From Sinotaia quadrata (Eukaryota > Mollusca > Gastropoda > Architaenioglossa > Viviparidae): a DNA stretch of 64,000 bases. Shown here in pieces: positions 48,496 to 60,930 of the stretch (its first letter is position 1; each line of letters opens with the position of its first letter). Below the pieces are notes generated by a model that saw nothing but the letters and a program-made list of their open reading frames with translations, searched no databases and was not told the DNA's origin. The position numbers were made by a program, and so were the translations under genes. Location: assembly GCA_028829895.1 (NCBI GenBank), contig CM054182.1, positions 7,421,001 through 7,485,000 on the forward strand, read 5' to 3'.

Positions 48496-49638
48496 TTCAC
48501 CTTTACTTTTTCTCTACCACATTACTCTTCACGCAACACTTGTGAAGGCCACTTCACACTTAACGTGTTACGCGATGTCAGGCGCGTATCGCAGCAATAA
48601 TGCTTGTCAGTTTTACGCTCCAAGTACAGCTTAAAAGTAAATTAGAATTTTTGTGCTTCGATCGAAGAATCGGTAGAACGCGTAGCATAAGTACGTTTTC
48701 TGTGGAAATGGACATATACTTCTTTGAAATACCCCCCGCGTAAACTAAATAGCATTGTGCTGCCAATGTGGCATGCAGAAAAAACATCTATTGAAGTGTG
48801 CAGGGTAGAGAGAGATACATATGTGAGAGACAGACAGAGAGAATATGTTTTATATATATATATAGGTATCGACCTGCAAGTATAATTTCAGAGAATTCTT
48901 TAAATGGTCGAAAATCCACGTCTGAACTAAATGTTAACCCTTACGTCTTTTAAGTTTTGTTGTCGTTCGTACATTTTTTTTAAAAACTGGTTTCCTAGTG
49001 ATTTTCTTTTGCTTTAAAACAGAAAGCAGAATGGACTCTCCCATCTTTCTCACTCGAAATGAATGTATTGCAAATAAATGAACTCTCCCTGCAGTGGGGT
49101 ATCAAGTATCTTAACACTAATTGTTAACCTTAATTAGTAAACTATGAAATCTAGTGCATTTTAGAACCATCACAACATCTTCTTCTGTCAGCAGTTTCTC
49201 CCTGAGGAGCGTTTTACGTTTTATTCACGATTTACGTCATCACTATCCAATCTAACTGGTTGATTTAATGATAACGTAAATCCATTTTATAATAATCACA
49301 ACAACAGTTACTAATATCCTTAATCAAAAGTTGTGATTTCCTAAATTAAATTAATTCTATCTCAGAAAATCGCGATAAAAAATGTAAAACAGCTAGGCAT
49401 GGAAATGAATTGTGATGTTGTAACATCAACCGATCAGACTAATTAAAATTGTTATATAACAACAATAAGAATAGCGCGAACATGTTATAAATAAATAACA
49501 TATAATGAATTTGTGAAATCATAAAATAAAAAACAAATCAAAATAGCAATGCATTTCTTATACATGTAGTAAATTGAATTGGCGATATAAATTTCTAAAT
49601 GAAAATTGAAATGGTACTCATATATTTACTGCTTCTTT
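48496..49638. other. Intergenic DNA, no gene seen
   Basis: Short frames only. Moderately balanced composition at about 48540-48640 without recognisable coding. Confidence 0.5.
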
Positions 49639-50275
49639 TGTTTCACTGTTCGCGCGTCATTATCTTCTGTACTAATTTTGTATCACTGCTGGCGCGTCAT
49701 TATCTTCTGTACTAATTTTGTATCACTGCTGGCGCGTCATTATCTTCTGTACTAATTTTGTATCACTGTTCGCGCGTCATTATCTTCTGTACAAATTTTG
49801 TATCACTGCTGGCGCGTCATTATCTTCTGTACAAATTTTGTTTCACTGTTCGCGCGTCATTATCTTCTGTACTCATTTTGTATCACTGCTGGCGCGTCAT
49901 TATCTTCTGTACAAATTTTGTTTCACTGTTCGCGCGTCATTATCTTCTGTACTAATTTTGTATCACTGCTGGCGCGTCATTATTTTCTGTACTAATTCTG
50001 ATTCACTTCATGTACGTCATCATTGTCTTCAGTACTAATTCTGTTTCACATCTCGAACGTCACCGGTGTTTTCTGGTATTTAATTCTGTTTCACCCCTTG
50101 CACATCACCATTGTCTTCTGTACAAGTATGTTTCACTTCTCGCACGGCACTATTATCTTCTGTATTAATTCTGTTACACTCGTACATCACATGTGTCCTC
50201 TGTGCTAGTGATTTTAACTCCTTGCACGTCACATGTGTCTTCTGTATAATTCTGTTCCACTGTTCGCACGTCTCC
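49639..50275 (+). repeat. 40-bp tandem repeat of about 16 units with alternating variants
   Basis: Units end in CGTCATTATCTTCTGTACTA. Two variants, one with TATCACTGCTGGCG and one with TTTCACTGTTCGCG, largely alternate from 49640 to 49990. Units right of 50000 decay. Because 40 is not a multiple of three, all three frames stay open in overlapping false ORFs. Confidence 0.95.
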
Positions 50276-52923
50276 CGTCCCCGTTTTTTTTTCTTCCCCT
50301 GCAGGGCGTGTCATCACCTATCTTACTATTACGGTTCGGATTAACAGTTTCCTTTATAATTTCAGGTGTGAAAGTTTAAAGTCGACCTTTCTCTCCCTCC
50401 CCCCTCGCCACTTTTAATCGTTTCATTACATTTTTACAGAAACCTTGTCCTAAACTTATTACTTCACCAAATTTGTATTTTAATTGACAATATTCTGAAA
50501 CATTTTATTAGAAAACGCACATAAAAAGAAAAAGATAGAGAAAAGAAGAAGAGGGAAATAAATATATATGATTAAGTTGTATTTTCCATATTCCTCACTT
50601 ACATTGCATGCACAAGTACATGCATACAAACGCATGCACACACTCACACACATGTCTATTTAAACAAATACAGACATTATAAAATAATGTTTAACTAACC
50701 TTCTTTCGCCCTCCTCCCGAACCTTTGGCTATCTGTACACTTTGTTTCCGAAAGGATGAGTTTTATAAAATGTGATTGGGGGGGGGGGGGGCATATTCGA
50801 ATACTCTGTAAATTATATGTAATATATATATATTAATGTTAATGTATTTATATGTTGATCACTTTTGTAGATTTTATTGGTGGTGCTTTTCCTCAACAAT
50901 GATGCATTTAGACTGAATGTGTCTATAAATATAAGCCCCTTCAGAAGTCAAATGATTACAGTTTGTTATTCACTTGCATTCTCAAATAGAACGCGTACAC
51001 ACATACATACACACATGCACACAATAAAACAAGGAAGAAATATATATAGCTAAACCGTCGCATGGTGGGTAGATAGAATTAGTGTGTGTGGGCGGGAAGG
51101 GTGTGAGTAAGTGTGAACTTGTATGTTTGGGGTGGGTAGGGTAGGGTACGGTTGCGCTTGCCTTCAAAGGCAACAGTTTAAAAGATAACTGCTGCTATCA
51201 CAAGTACTGAAGATGAATGATTTTGTACACTGTCAGGCAAGTAGATGGATTAAAAATAGAACGTATAAAGAGGTCAGTGGGTCACAGGACAGGGCTACAT
51301 GAGGACCATCCTGAGTCCTTTAACTTACCAAATCAGCTATTCTTAAGTACGTTTAATTAGGTTCTACAAATTTTAAATCCCGATTCAAGATGGCTGAAAT
51401 CAGAATTTACACCAACATACTGCACAGTTTATAGGCCTATGAGGGGGGAGAGGGAGGGAGAGAGAGAGAGGCTCCTTCCCAAACATTTCCATTGATAACT
51501 TTTACTGCAAGTAAAATATATCAGTGAAAATATGAGAGATTAACTAGAAACTAACATTGTTTTAGATTTTCGGATTTTAATTAGCAGTACTAAAGGGTAT
51601 TAGTAACAACATAAACTTAACTGTAAAATACTGCTACAAACACTTTTTAATTCTTCTACAGTTTGTTTATGTAGTTATTGATAATATCCAGACTGCTAAA
51701 ATTGATGCAATTTTTTTGTTTGTTAACGAAGTATGTGTTTTTAATATTTCCATTTGCTATGAGATTTAAAAAATAATTTCTGCTAGTAAATTTTGGCTCT
51801 TAAAATATTTTTTTAAATGTTTACAAATGCTTTACATTTTACATTCTGTAAGATGGTACTATGGGGCTGCCGCGGAAACAGAATTCTGACCCAAATATTT
51901 GCTTATGTTTATAAGTGATTTCGAAGTCCAATTTAAACGTTGATAACTCCATTTCATCCAGAGTTCTCTGAACACTGTGTAAAGAACATCAACCATCGAC
52001 GCAGCTGTGTCTGTCACCATGGTAATTTCTCCCACTCTTTCTTGTTTCATTTCTCTTCCATTCTTCTCCTTCCTGGATCCTGCTGACGTGTTTGTATGCG
52101 TGGGGAGGTGATGCTATGACATTATGAAACTAGCTAGCCCACACAATGCAGTTATTAGAGACCGTAAATTTTACATTCACTGAGAGCTTAACAATGGTGT
52201 CATCTTAGTCTAAAATAGATCTATTTTACTCTCCGATAAAACTAGTCATTTTGTAGTTAAATGGATTGCGTGTATCTGTCTGGATGTGTGTCTGTGTATG
52301 GGTTTAATCTTTGTCAGTTCCGTGCGCAATTGAAAATTTTCGTCTCGTGAAACCACAACGGGGCTAACGGATGTAAGAATAGGTAGATATGTAACCTGGG
52401 TGCACTCGAGAGCTCCACTCTACAGGACGTCTTTGAACTAATTGATGCTCCTTCGTTTTCCTTGAACTAGAAAGAATGTCACTGAACAGTTTTAATCCTA
52501 CGGACACTTTGGTGAGTCACTTTTCTCAGCCTCACTGGGCACTGGTACTAACTTACTTTTCCACTGTAAAGGTTCAGCAGTGTGTGCGCATGTCTGCAGC
52601 TGAAACATTGGGATTGTTCGCACGTCATCAAATGGAGAAGTATGCGCGTGCGTACTGCACTGAATCGTAACGCGTGAGAAAGTTCTCTTCTTATAGCACC
52701 TAGAGATATATTTATATTAAAAATATAAGTCGTGTTATTATTGTTTTGAACTAAATCAGCTTCGTTTTAACGCAGAGACAGGATATGTCTTGCTATGCGT
52801 CCTGCACATTGACGCACGCCTGAACACAATGGCGTGTCAACCATTATTTTGAGTTAGGCGCGCGGCTATAAATCTTTCAATAATTCGAGGTGTAAAAACA
52901 CATTTCCGTCATAAGTAGCGCAA
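50276..52923. other. Intergenic DNA, no confirmed gene
   Basis: Contains a poly-G run (about 50777-50791), a GA-rich patch (51440-51470) and several short frames. The minus-strand frame 51859-52050 and the plus-strand frame 52476-52670 are unrecognised. The former has a fairly protein-like composition but no convincing splice partner. Confidence 0.45.
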
Positions 52924-52929
52924 TTTATT
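52924..52929 (-). promoter_or_regulatory. Candidate polyadenylation signal of the ankyrin-repeat gene
   Basis: AATAAA on the minus strand, 162 bp past the stop codon at 53091. Assigned by position only. Confidence 0.4.
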
Positions 52930-53090
52930 TTGCAGTAAAAATTCAACCTTTTTGCCGCTTTAAACTTTAATAAAAATAATGAGAAAAAAAATCAATATTT
53001 GTAAGGGTAATATTTGTCGAGATTGCACAACAGAGAGCAGCCATTTTGTTTGTTTGGGTCCTGCTTTTGATGACACATTTCGGGTAATGA

Positions 53091-53641
53091 TCAATGTACA
53101 ACAGAAACACACTCGTCATTAAACTCAGTTGCTCGAGAAGACTGCGGCTTCCGGATTCGCCGTCTTGGACACATAGGGTACACCTCTTTATTTGCCATAT
53201 GCGTGTCCTCGTCAAAGGGAATTGTCACTTCCACACGCGGTATATTGTCTGCACTGACCGGCCGCTTCAGCGCTGGCGGAGACTTCAGACCGCCAGGAAG
53301 CGCTGGCGTCGACACACAACGGGCGATAACTGCAAAAGGACTTCCGGCGTTCGCCACGTTCAACGTGTTGCTGTCGTGGTTTCCCGGCAGAATTTTTCGG
53401 ATCTTTTTGCGCAGTGAGAGCGACCGTTTGTGCTGGGGTTTCGGAGTTTCTTGCTGGCCAGCAAACAAATCTGGGAGGCTATTGGAACGCTCAATTGCGC
53501 AATTAATTCTTGCCTTTAAGCAAAACCGTTTCGTGTTGGAAAACTTGGCAATGGCGTCCGCACAGTCCTTCCGCCCGCAGTAACGCGCCCATTCTTCCGC
53601 ACATAACTTGCGACCAAAGTCTCGCAGCTTTGGGTCGGCGC
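53091..53641 (-). CDS. Ankyrin-repeat protein (ANKRD33/ANKRD33B-like), last exon
   Basis: The minus-strand exon starts at 53641 after the acceptor aattcgcag and runs 183 codons to the TGA at 53093-53091. Its first residues complete an ankyrin repeat begun in the exon at 55343-55483 (YAG|ADPKLRDFGRKLCAEEWARY, GRKDCADAI), joined in phase 1. After that come a basic stretch (KRSLSLRKKIRKILPG) and a proline/serine-rich, non-repetitive C-tail ending ECVSVVH. GC content is clearly above the surroundings, which is why long frames appear on both strands. The EWARY-TGR/CGR-type end and short ankyrin block resemble vertebrate ANKRD33/ANKRD33B, which act in transcription control and protein binding. The match is from memory, so the exact family is tentative and function here unknown. 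Confidence 0.72.
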
Positions 53642-53937
53642 CTGCGAATTAAAAAAAAAAATACCATTACAAAATATATTTTATGATAAAAACGTTAGAA
53701 TTTTGAAAAAAGCCTGTGCATTAACATTACATTAGAACAAAAGTCAATAGGACTTATTTTTTTGACGTTCTAATACGAATTCATCCGCCGCACTAATGCT
53801 ATCTGCAGAACAAAAAAAAAACGGTGTGTTTGTGTGCGCGCGCGAAGTACAGTAACCATTTTCCATGTGAGTTAACGTTAAGTTGAATAATGCACGTCTT
53901 CTTGTAATAAAGTATTGTACTTCTCTGTCTGGTTCAC

Positions 53938-53964
53938 TCACACACACACACACACACACACACA
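53938..53964. repeat. CA microsatellite
   Basis: Pure CA run of about 27 bases inside the ankyrin gene intron. Confidence 0.95.
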
Positions 53965-54284
53965 TGTGCGTGCACACAAATACACAAACATACAAATGCA
54001 AAATATATTAAATATCAAATAAGCTACATGATATATACAGTCGAGCAGCGTTGTTAACGCAGGAGAGCTTATTTTCTCACAATTGTTTAGTTGATTTCCA
54101 ATTATTTCAAAAAAAAAAAAAAAAGAAAAGCAAAATATTTACAGACTCACATTCTAGATGGATCCCAAACTAAATGTATGCAATCTCTCGCTGTGTATAA
54201 TCCATAATTCATTTTCATTTATACATTGCAATCATGAATAGTATACAAAATTACTTACCGTTATTTCTTTGTGAACTAATATGT

Positions 54285-54570
54285 GTTAGACATGTGACAT
54301 ACTAACATGTACAGATCCCATATGTATAATTCGTGACACACCAACATATACAGATACTATATATGTTAGACGTGACATACTGAATATTTACAGACAACAT
54401 ATACAGACATTGTATGTGTTGGACGTGACATACTAACATATACAGACACTGTATTTGTTGGACGCGACATACTAAACAGTTACAGACAACATATGTACTA
54501 GTTGTAATACACTAATATATACAGACACTATATGTGTTGGACGTGACATCCTAAACATATACAGACACCA
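54285..54570 (+). repeat. Degenerate tandem repeat of about 38 bp
   Basis: Recurrent ATATACAGACACTATATGTG and TTGGACGTGACATACTAA blocks, about seven or eight units. Confidence 0.85.
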
Positions 54571-54974
54571 ATAAACTGCAAATAGTAAGTCAGTATCTTA
54601 CCATTCATTTATTATTTTGTCTACCTGAGAATGACATGATACAAATTTCACTACTCTAGCGCTAAACCAAAGTTGAGATTTAATCTTTAAAATGTCAGAG
54701 TAGCTGACATAGCATGTCTCGAATCGATTGGTTAGAAGTGTGTTAATCATGGAGGTTTGAAAAGTCATTCTTGCTTACAATGCCTCATTGACTAAACGAT
54801 GAGGTGAAGTCCCACTGTTGTGACTTGTGGCTCATTCACAGGTTGCAAGATACAAGATGTGTGAATGTTGTAGTGAACATACCATTATCCATTGCCACGT
54901 CAAATCACAACCAGACTATCATACAATGTATTAACAACTAGTGGTACGGCTAAAAAAAAAATTGGAAGTAAACT

Positions 54975-55320
54975 GGTGTCAGTATAAGTCAATCCAAGTA
55001 AACATAGGTCAATTAAGTCAGCTCAGGTCAATCCAAGTCAGTTCAAATTCATTCCCGTTAATGCAAATAAAGGTAACAGAGGATATTTCACGTCCGTCCA
55101 AGTCAGTATAAGTCAATCCAAGTAAACATAGGTCAAATAAGTCAACACAGGTCAATCCAAGTCAGTTCGGGTCAACCAAAGTCAGTTTAAACTCATTCCT
55201 GTCAATGTAAATACAGTCTAACAGAGGATATTTCAAGTCAGTCCAAATCTATCCTACTCATTGCAAGTCAGTCGAAGTCAGTTCATGTTTATCCAAGTCA
55301 GTCCAAACTAATTCCTGTCA
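54975..55320 (+). repeat. Nested repeat: short AAGTCARTCC motifs inside a duplicated block of about 130 bp
   Basis: The motifs 'aagtcaatcc', 'ggtcaatcc' and 'aagtcagttc' recur every 10-20 bp. A larger block containing AGTATAAGTCAATCCAAGTA and AACAGAGGATATTTCA occurs twice (about 54979-55095 and 55109-55231). Confidence 0.85.
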
Positions 55321-55342
55321 AATAAAACAAGGGGACACAAAC

Positions 55343-55483
55343 CTGCATATAGCAAAAGACGGGCGGAGTCTGTGCGACCCTGAATGGCCGCCTTCATGAG
55401 TGCAGTAAAGCCCAAGCGGTTCGGTTGGTCAATTCGAATACCTTTAAAGTCTTGCAAGAGAATGCGAACTACATCCGTGTGCC
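55343..55483 (-). CDS. Ankyrin-repeat protein (ANKRD33/ANKRD33B-like), penultimate exon
   Basis: A minus-strand exon of 141 bp from the acceptor cttgcag (exon starts 55483) to the donor gtttgt (55342-55341), phase 1 on both sides. It encodes HTDVVRILLQDF and then a well-formed ankyrin repeat, LGFTALMKAAIQGRTDSARLL with LYAG, that continues in the exon at 53641. Earlier exons must lie at higher coordinates. I found none before the window end, so the gene is probably incomplete here, with the 50-bp array and the hAT element in its upstream intron or 5' flank. Confidence 0.75.
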
Positions 55484-56969
55484 CTGCAAGAAATTTAAAA
55501 TAAATTTTAAAAGTTAGTTAATAAGCAGGGCCGTTAAACGTCGGGGTGCCGGAGATAGCACTGATTGTTAAAATTAGGACCGCGCATCAGCAGCAGGAAA
55601 AAATCTACAAATCTAGTTTTGTTTCAACCAAGATTGATTACCTGTGTTGATCGTTACGCTTCATCACTTGTGACAGTCAATGATTCGTGTATTACAAAAC
55701 TCTCCAATATTAGACTGATAAAGCATATCAGGTCAAACACTTCTGTTTTGTACATTAAATGCAGTCTGAAATATTATAGTTGATAGTTTTATATGCACAC
55801 GAAAACACATATATGTACGCATGTAGATAGAGAGATTGTGTGTGTTAGTGTATCTGTGTGTGAGTGCGCGCGCGCGTGTGTGTGTGTGTGTGTTTGTCAG
55901 TGTATCTGTGTGTGAGTGCGTGTGTGTTATAAAAGCTGCTGGGATAAATTTAGCACAATCAAACTAACAAGCTGTCGAAATCAGAAAAGAAAAAAAAATA
56001 TAGGAAAAGAAATATTTGTAATCAAGGAAGACTAGGTTTAAAATTAAAAGACCCATATGGAAATATTCTAGAATAGCAAACTAGCGAAACTCCAGGGATG
56101 AAAATAATCGATATATTTAGAGACAAATAAAAAGACCAGATCAATATGATTCACAAAAAAGAAAAATATCCTGTTGTATTTTTAAAGAATTGAACTAAAC
56201 ATGGGCAGCTAATTTAATGGGGGGGGGGGCAGAGTAGAAACAAAAATACATAATACTCCTAGATCTAGGAATATAGCTATTTTGTGAGGATTCAGATATG
56301 CGCGTAATTTTTAAAACTGAGCAGATTGCTTGAATTGTAAAATGTATAAATTCATCTAAACTTTTACATACAGGAATGTAGAACAAAATATGTCCTAACT
56401 GTTAAATTTATGAATGCAAACTCAATTTTTAAAGCATTGGACACAAATTTATTTTTAATTTTTTTAGACAAATAAACTGAATTGTAAGTTCTAATGAAGA
56501 GACACACATTCCACATCTTGGAATGGATGTTCATTTCCATGGTTACTGATGCAACAAACTGTATCAGGAGTGTAAATTAACCTTATTTAGCAATTACTGC
56601 TGTGGTAATTTATATCTGGGGAACGCAGACTAAATAAGTCACTGGGGCTAGTGAGTAATGGCTAATAAATTCCTAAGAATGTTGATTTAAAATATGATTG
56701 ATTTAATGTGAGTTTATATCTAAAACTAAAGATTAAATTTAGGACAAAGTGTCTAATTTAAGTTGTATATCTAGGAACTGTAAATTTTGGACCAATGCAC
56801 GACCTTAGTTTCATATTTAGTAATTCAGATTAAATTTATGGCTAATAATAGAAAGATTTATATCAAAGATTTGCAGATAAATTTAAATAATATAATTTAA
56901 ATTTTATTTCTATGAAGGAAAGCACAATCCAAGCGTTATATATTAGAACAAACTTGAGAACCAATACAT
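55484..56969. other. Upstream intron or flank of the ankyrin gene, no exon seen
   Basis: AT-rich with a GT/GC microsatellite patch (55835-55930), a poly-G run (56219-56229), and from about 56570 degenerate relatives of the 50-bp unit that follows. Confidence 0.5.
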
Positions 56970-56970
56970 A

Positions 56971-58390
56971 ATCTAAGTTTTATATTAGGAATGTTAACTA
57001 AATATAGAGCTAATGATATAGTCTAAGTTTTATATTAGGAATGTTGATTAAATATTGAACTATTGACATAGTCTAAGTTTTATATTAGGAATGTTAACTA
57101 AATATAGAGCTAATGATATAGTCTAAGTTTTATATTAGGAATGTTAACTAAATATTGAGCTAATGATATAGTCTAAGTTTTATATTAGGAATGTTAACTA
57201 AATATTGAGCTAATGATATAGTCTAAGTTTTATATTAGGAATGTTAACTAAATATTGAGCTAATGATATAGTCTAAGTTTTATATTAGGAATGTTAACTA
57301 AATATTGAGCTAATGATATAGTCTAAGTTTTATATTAGGAATGTTAACTAAATATTGAGCTAATGACATAGTCTAAGTTTTATATTAGGAATGTTAACTA
57401 AATATTGAGCTAATGATATAGTCTAAGTTTTATATTAGGAATGTTAACTAAATATTGAGCTAATGATATAGTCTAAGTTTTATATTAGGAATGTTAACTA
57501 AATATTGAGCTAATGATATAGTCTAAGTTTTATATTAGGAATGTTAACTAAATATAGAGCTAATGATATAATCTAAGTTTTATATTAGGAATGTTAACTA
57601 AATATTGAGCTAATGATATAGTCTAAGTTTTATATTAGGAATGTTAACTAAATATTGAGCTAATGATATAGTCTAAGTTTTATATTAGGAATGTTAACTA
57701 AATATTGAGCTAATGATATAGTCTAAGTTTTATATTAGGAATGTTAACTAAATATTGAGCTAATGATATAGTCTAAGTTTTATATTAGGAATGTTAACTA
57801 AATATTGAGCTAATGATATAGTCTAAGTTTTATATTAGGAATGTTAACTAAATATTGAGCTAATGATATAGTCTAAGTTTTATATTAGGAATGTTAACTA
57901 AATATTGAGCTAATGATATAGTCTAAGTTTTATATTAGGAATGTTAACTAAATATTGAGCTAATGATATAGTCTAAGTTTTATATTAGGAATGTTAACTA
58001 AATATTGAGCTAATGATATAGTCTAAGTTTTATATTAGGAATGTTAACTAAATATTGAGCTAATGATATAGTCTAAGTTTTATATTAGGAATGTTAACTA
58101 AATATTGAGCTAATGATATAGTCTAAGTTTTATATTAGGAATGTTAACTAAATATAGAGCTAATGATATAGTCTAAGTTTTATATTAGGAATGTTAACTA
58201 AATATTGAGCTAATGATATAGTCTAAGTTTTATATTAGGAATGTTAACTAAATATAGAGCTAATGATATAGTCTAAGTTTTATATTAGGAATGTTAACTA
58301 AATATAGAGCTAATGATATAGTCTAAGTTTTATATTAGGAATGTTAACTAAATATAGAGCTAATGATATAGTCTAAGTTTTATACTTAGG
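56971..58390 (+). repeat. 50-bp minisatellite, about 28 copies (largest array of the window)
   Basis: The unit contains GTCTAAGTTTTATATTAGGA and ATGTTAACTAAATATTGAGC. Most units are identical or differ at one site (AATATAGAGC against AATATTGAGC). Variants cluster at both ends. Upstream, 56570-56970 carries badly decayed relatives. Confidence 0.98.
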
Positions 58391-58559
58391 AAAGTATATT
58401 ACTTTCAGACATATGAGTATCTTACTTGTTTTATGTATTTTCTTAATTTCTGGATCCTTCAATGTCAGCTCAATTTTAAAACTACGATAGCTGTCTGCGT
58501 TGTAGCACTAGGCATGTAATCAAAGTTAATAGGACGAAATATTTAATTTCAGTACTTTC
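58391..58559. other. Spacer between two arrays
   Basis: Unique AT-rich sequence. Confidence 0.5.
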
Positions 58560-59110
58560 AAACTTACTTAAAAGTAGGAATTGGGCTAAAATCATGCAGT
58601 TTAGTCGTAGGAATTGGGTTATAATCATGCAGTTTAATCGTAGAATTTGTCTACAACCCACACAATATTTTCATTCTTAAATGCAATTTAAAAGTAGGAA
58701 TTTGGCTACAATCAACGCAAAATTTTCTTACATTCAGTTTAACCGTAGGAATTGGGCTACAACCGACACAAGATTTTCAGTCTTTAAATGCAGTTTAAAA
58801 GTAGGAATTTGGCTACAATCAACGCAAAATTTTCTTACATTCAATTTAACCGTAGGAATTGTGCTACACCCGACACAAGATTTTCAATCTTAAATTTAGT
58901 TTAACCGTAGGAATTGGGCTACAACCGAGACAAGACTTTCAATCTTAAATTCAGTTTAACCGTAGGAATTGGGCTACAACCGACACAAGATTTTCAATCT
59001 TAAATTCAGTTTAACCGTAGGAATTGGGCTACAATCGAGACAATATTTTCAATCTTACTTGCAGCTTAATCGTAGAAACTGGGTTACAACCAACACAAGA
59101 TTTTCTACCT
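58560..59110 (+). repeat. Tandem repeat of about 55 bp, ten copies
   Basis: The unit contains GTAGGAATTGGGCTACAACC, GACACAAGATTTTCAATCTT and CAGTTTAACC. Some copies alternate 'aaaagtagg' and 'aaccgtagg'. Confidence 0.93.
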
Positions 59111-59902
59111 TTGACAGTTTTTAGAAAATAGTTTGTACTCCCAATCTTCCTAGTCGATCGCCTTTAATGTTACACAATCAATAAAAATTATACTATGTAT
59201 CAATTATACTATGTATCAAACAATGACAGTTACTTTAAACTAATCCCATAATGTATTCGTGCCTTATTTTTGTCTTTTACTTTCTTCTTCCATTTTTTCT
59301 TTCTTTTTTTTTTTTCACGAGAATCTTCACGAGAGCTTGAATTTTATGCATTTTATATAGGAAGGGGAAGCAAGCGCGGCCTAAAATATTGATTTAGTTA
59401 CCTGCCTATCAGCGCTGAACACAGTTCTGACGTTGGCAATACTTTAAGAGAATTTAATCCAAGAGCAGTCCGAAGAAAATTAGATTTTTTTCCAAAATAT
59501 AAGGAAAAGGAGACAGAGATAGCATGAAGAATGGATAAAACTGATCACGTTAATTAACGAATCCCGGTGTAATGGAAGGATTTTGAGAAGGAACATTATA
59601 GAAAATGAAATAAACGCCCTAGAATATTTTGTACGGTACGGATTAGAATTCAATTTTGAGACAAGCCACGAATCTGAAAAATGCTCAAGAGGGGAAGAAG
59701 GATTCGATCTTAAATTGATCAAGACCACGAATAGCGCCATCTTCGTAACGATGAAATGCTTCCTTGACAACAACAACAACAAAGTGTTTACGAGTTCTGC
59801 GAAGACATTACTAAATATAATATTTGAACAAGGAAATCTGAGTAGTCGCCCTTAGGAAAGGCATTCTTTAACCAGATCATTTTCTAAGTATGTCATATTA
59901 CT
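59111..59902. other. Intergenic or intronic DNA, unrecognised frame only
   Basis: A 90-codon plus frame (59583-59855) and a 100-codon minus frame (59480-59782) overlap. Neither shows a domain I recognise. Repeats are absent here. Confidence 0.4.
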
Positions 59903-60257
59903 CAACGCCGGATTACCAGATAGGCAGAGTAGGCAGCGACCTATGAGCCCCACGCTTTTTGGGGGGGGGGGGGGCGCGACAACAGATCAAAATAATATTG
60001 ATTTAATTTGATCTTTAAAGAAAATTACAATCAAGCTTTCTTAAATTGTTTCCAAAAGATAGAAAAAAATAATCAACTCAAAGAAACGAAAACTTTACAT
60101 TAAAGACTCTATAGAGAAAATGCTGCATTAATGAAATGTACCTATTAACAACTTGAGGTACATAAACCATAGACTTCATGTTCACATTACAGTTTGTCTC
60201 TTAAAAGTTCATCTGCTGTCAGCTGTCAGTTTTTAAAAAAGTAGGTGCAGCCTAAGT

Positions 60258-60930
60258 ACGTCTATTGTGTAGTGATGGTCATCTCCATCTAGCGGCCGAC
60301 GCGCACACTACTTAGACTACTTAGTTCAATGTTATCACACTAGAGGGCGCACGCTACTTAGACTACTTAGTTCAGTGTTATCCCGCTAGAGGGCGCACGC
60401 TACTTAGACTACTTAGTTCAGTGTTATCCCGCTAGAGGGTGCACGCTACTTAGACTACTTAGTTCAGTGTTATCCCGCTAGAGGGCGCACGCTACTTAGA
60501 CTACTTAGTTCAGTGTTATCCCACTAGGGCGCGCGCACGAGAAACATCCAGAAACGAAGCTTTCTGTGATGTCGTGAGTTCCCGCCGACTCCAGTTCCTA
60601 GTAGAATATTCGCGAGTAGAAACTTTCTGTGAATTAGTGTGTCGCGATTTCCCGCCGACTCCCGATCCTAGTAGAATATTCACGAGTAGAAGCTTCAAGA
60701 ACACCGACGAGTATAAATACCCGACGTCTGCATTAGTAAGTTAGCTTTTCTGAGTTATAATAAAGATCGATTAACTTCACCATCTAATTTCTATCGACCG
60801 AATCTATCTTGTTCAGGCAGTTTTACTCATTTTTGGCTGAGACTTGAGAATTATTTCATTTTCTTGAACAAAGCATAAATATTTTTTGTCCTCGCTCTTT
60901 TGTAGATTCAGAATGTTGGCGCCCGAAACG
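60258..60930 (+). mobile_element. LTR-like segment with TATA box, poly-A signal and primer-binding-site match
   Basis: In order: a possible LTR start TGTAGTGATGG (60258), 46-bp tandem units in U3 position (60298-60530), TATAAATA (60712-60719), AATAAA 40 bp later (60759-60764), and TGGCGCCCGAAACG (60917-60930), which has the form of a tRNA primer-binding site. Two near-copies of a block with TTTCCCGCCGACTCC and CCTAGTAGAATATTC lie at 60580-60690. No gag or pol coding follows; within about 100 bp the sequence becomes hAT transposase. It is therefore an LTR plus short leader at most. Exact borders and family are unknown. Confidence 0.55.
60298..60530 (+). repeat. 46-bp tandem repeat, about five copies, within the LTR-like segment
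   Basis: The unit contains GCTACTTAGACTACTTAGTT and CAGTGTTATCCCGCTAGAGG. Nearly identical copies, placed where retroelement U3 regions often carry enhancer repeats. Confidence 0.93.

Larger units (their letters stand above)
53642..55342 (-). other. Intron of the ankyrin-repeat gene, rich in tandem repeats
   Basis: Bounded by donor gtttgt (minus strand, from 55342) and acceptor at 53642-53644, 1,701 bp. It contains a CA microsatellite (53938-53964), a repeat of about 38 bp (54285-54570) and a long AAGTCA-type repeat (54975-55320). Confidence 0.65.

Noticed and set aside
51859..52050. Minus-strand 63-codon ORF downstream of the ankyrin gene
   Set aside because: It lies past that gene's stop and a candidate poly-A signal, and no splice sites or domain can be supported.
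53094..53583. Plus-strand ORFs of 107 and 126 codons
   Set aside because: Shadows of the GC-richer minus-strand ankyrin exon, which has splice signals and domain similarity.
59480..59855. Overlapping 90- and 100-codon ORFs on opposite strands
   Set aside because: Neither has a recognisable motif or splice signals, and the composition fits chance.
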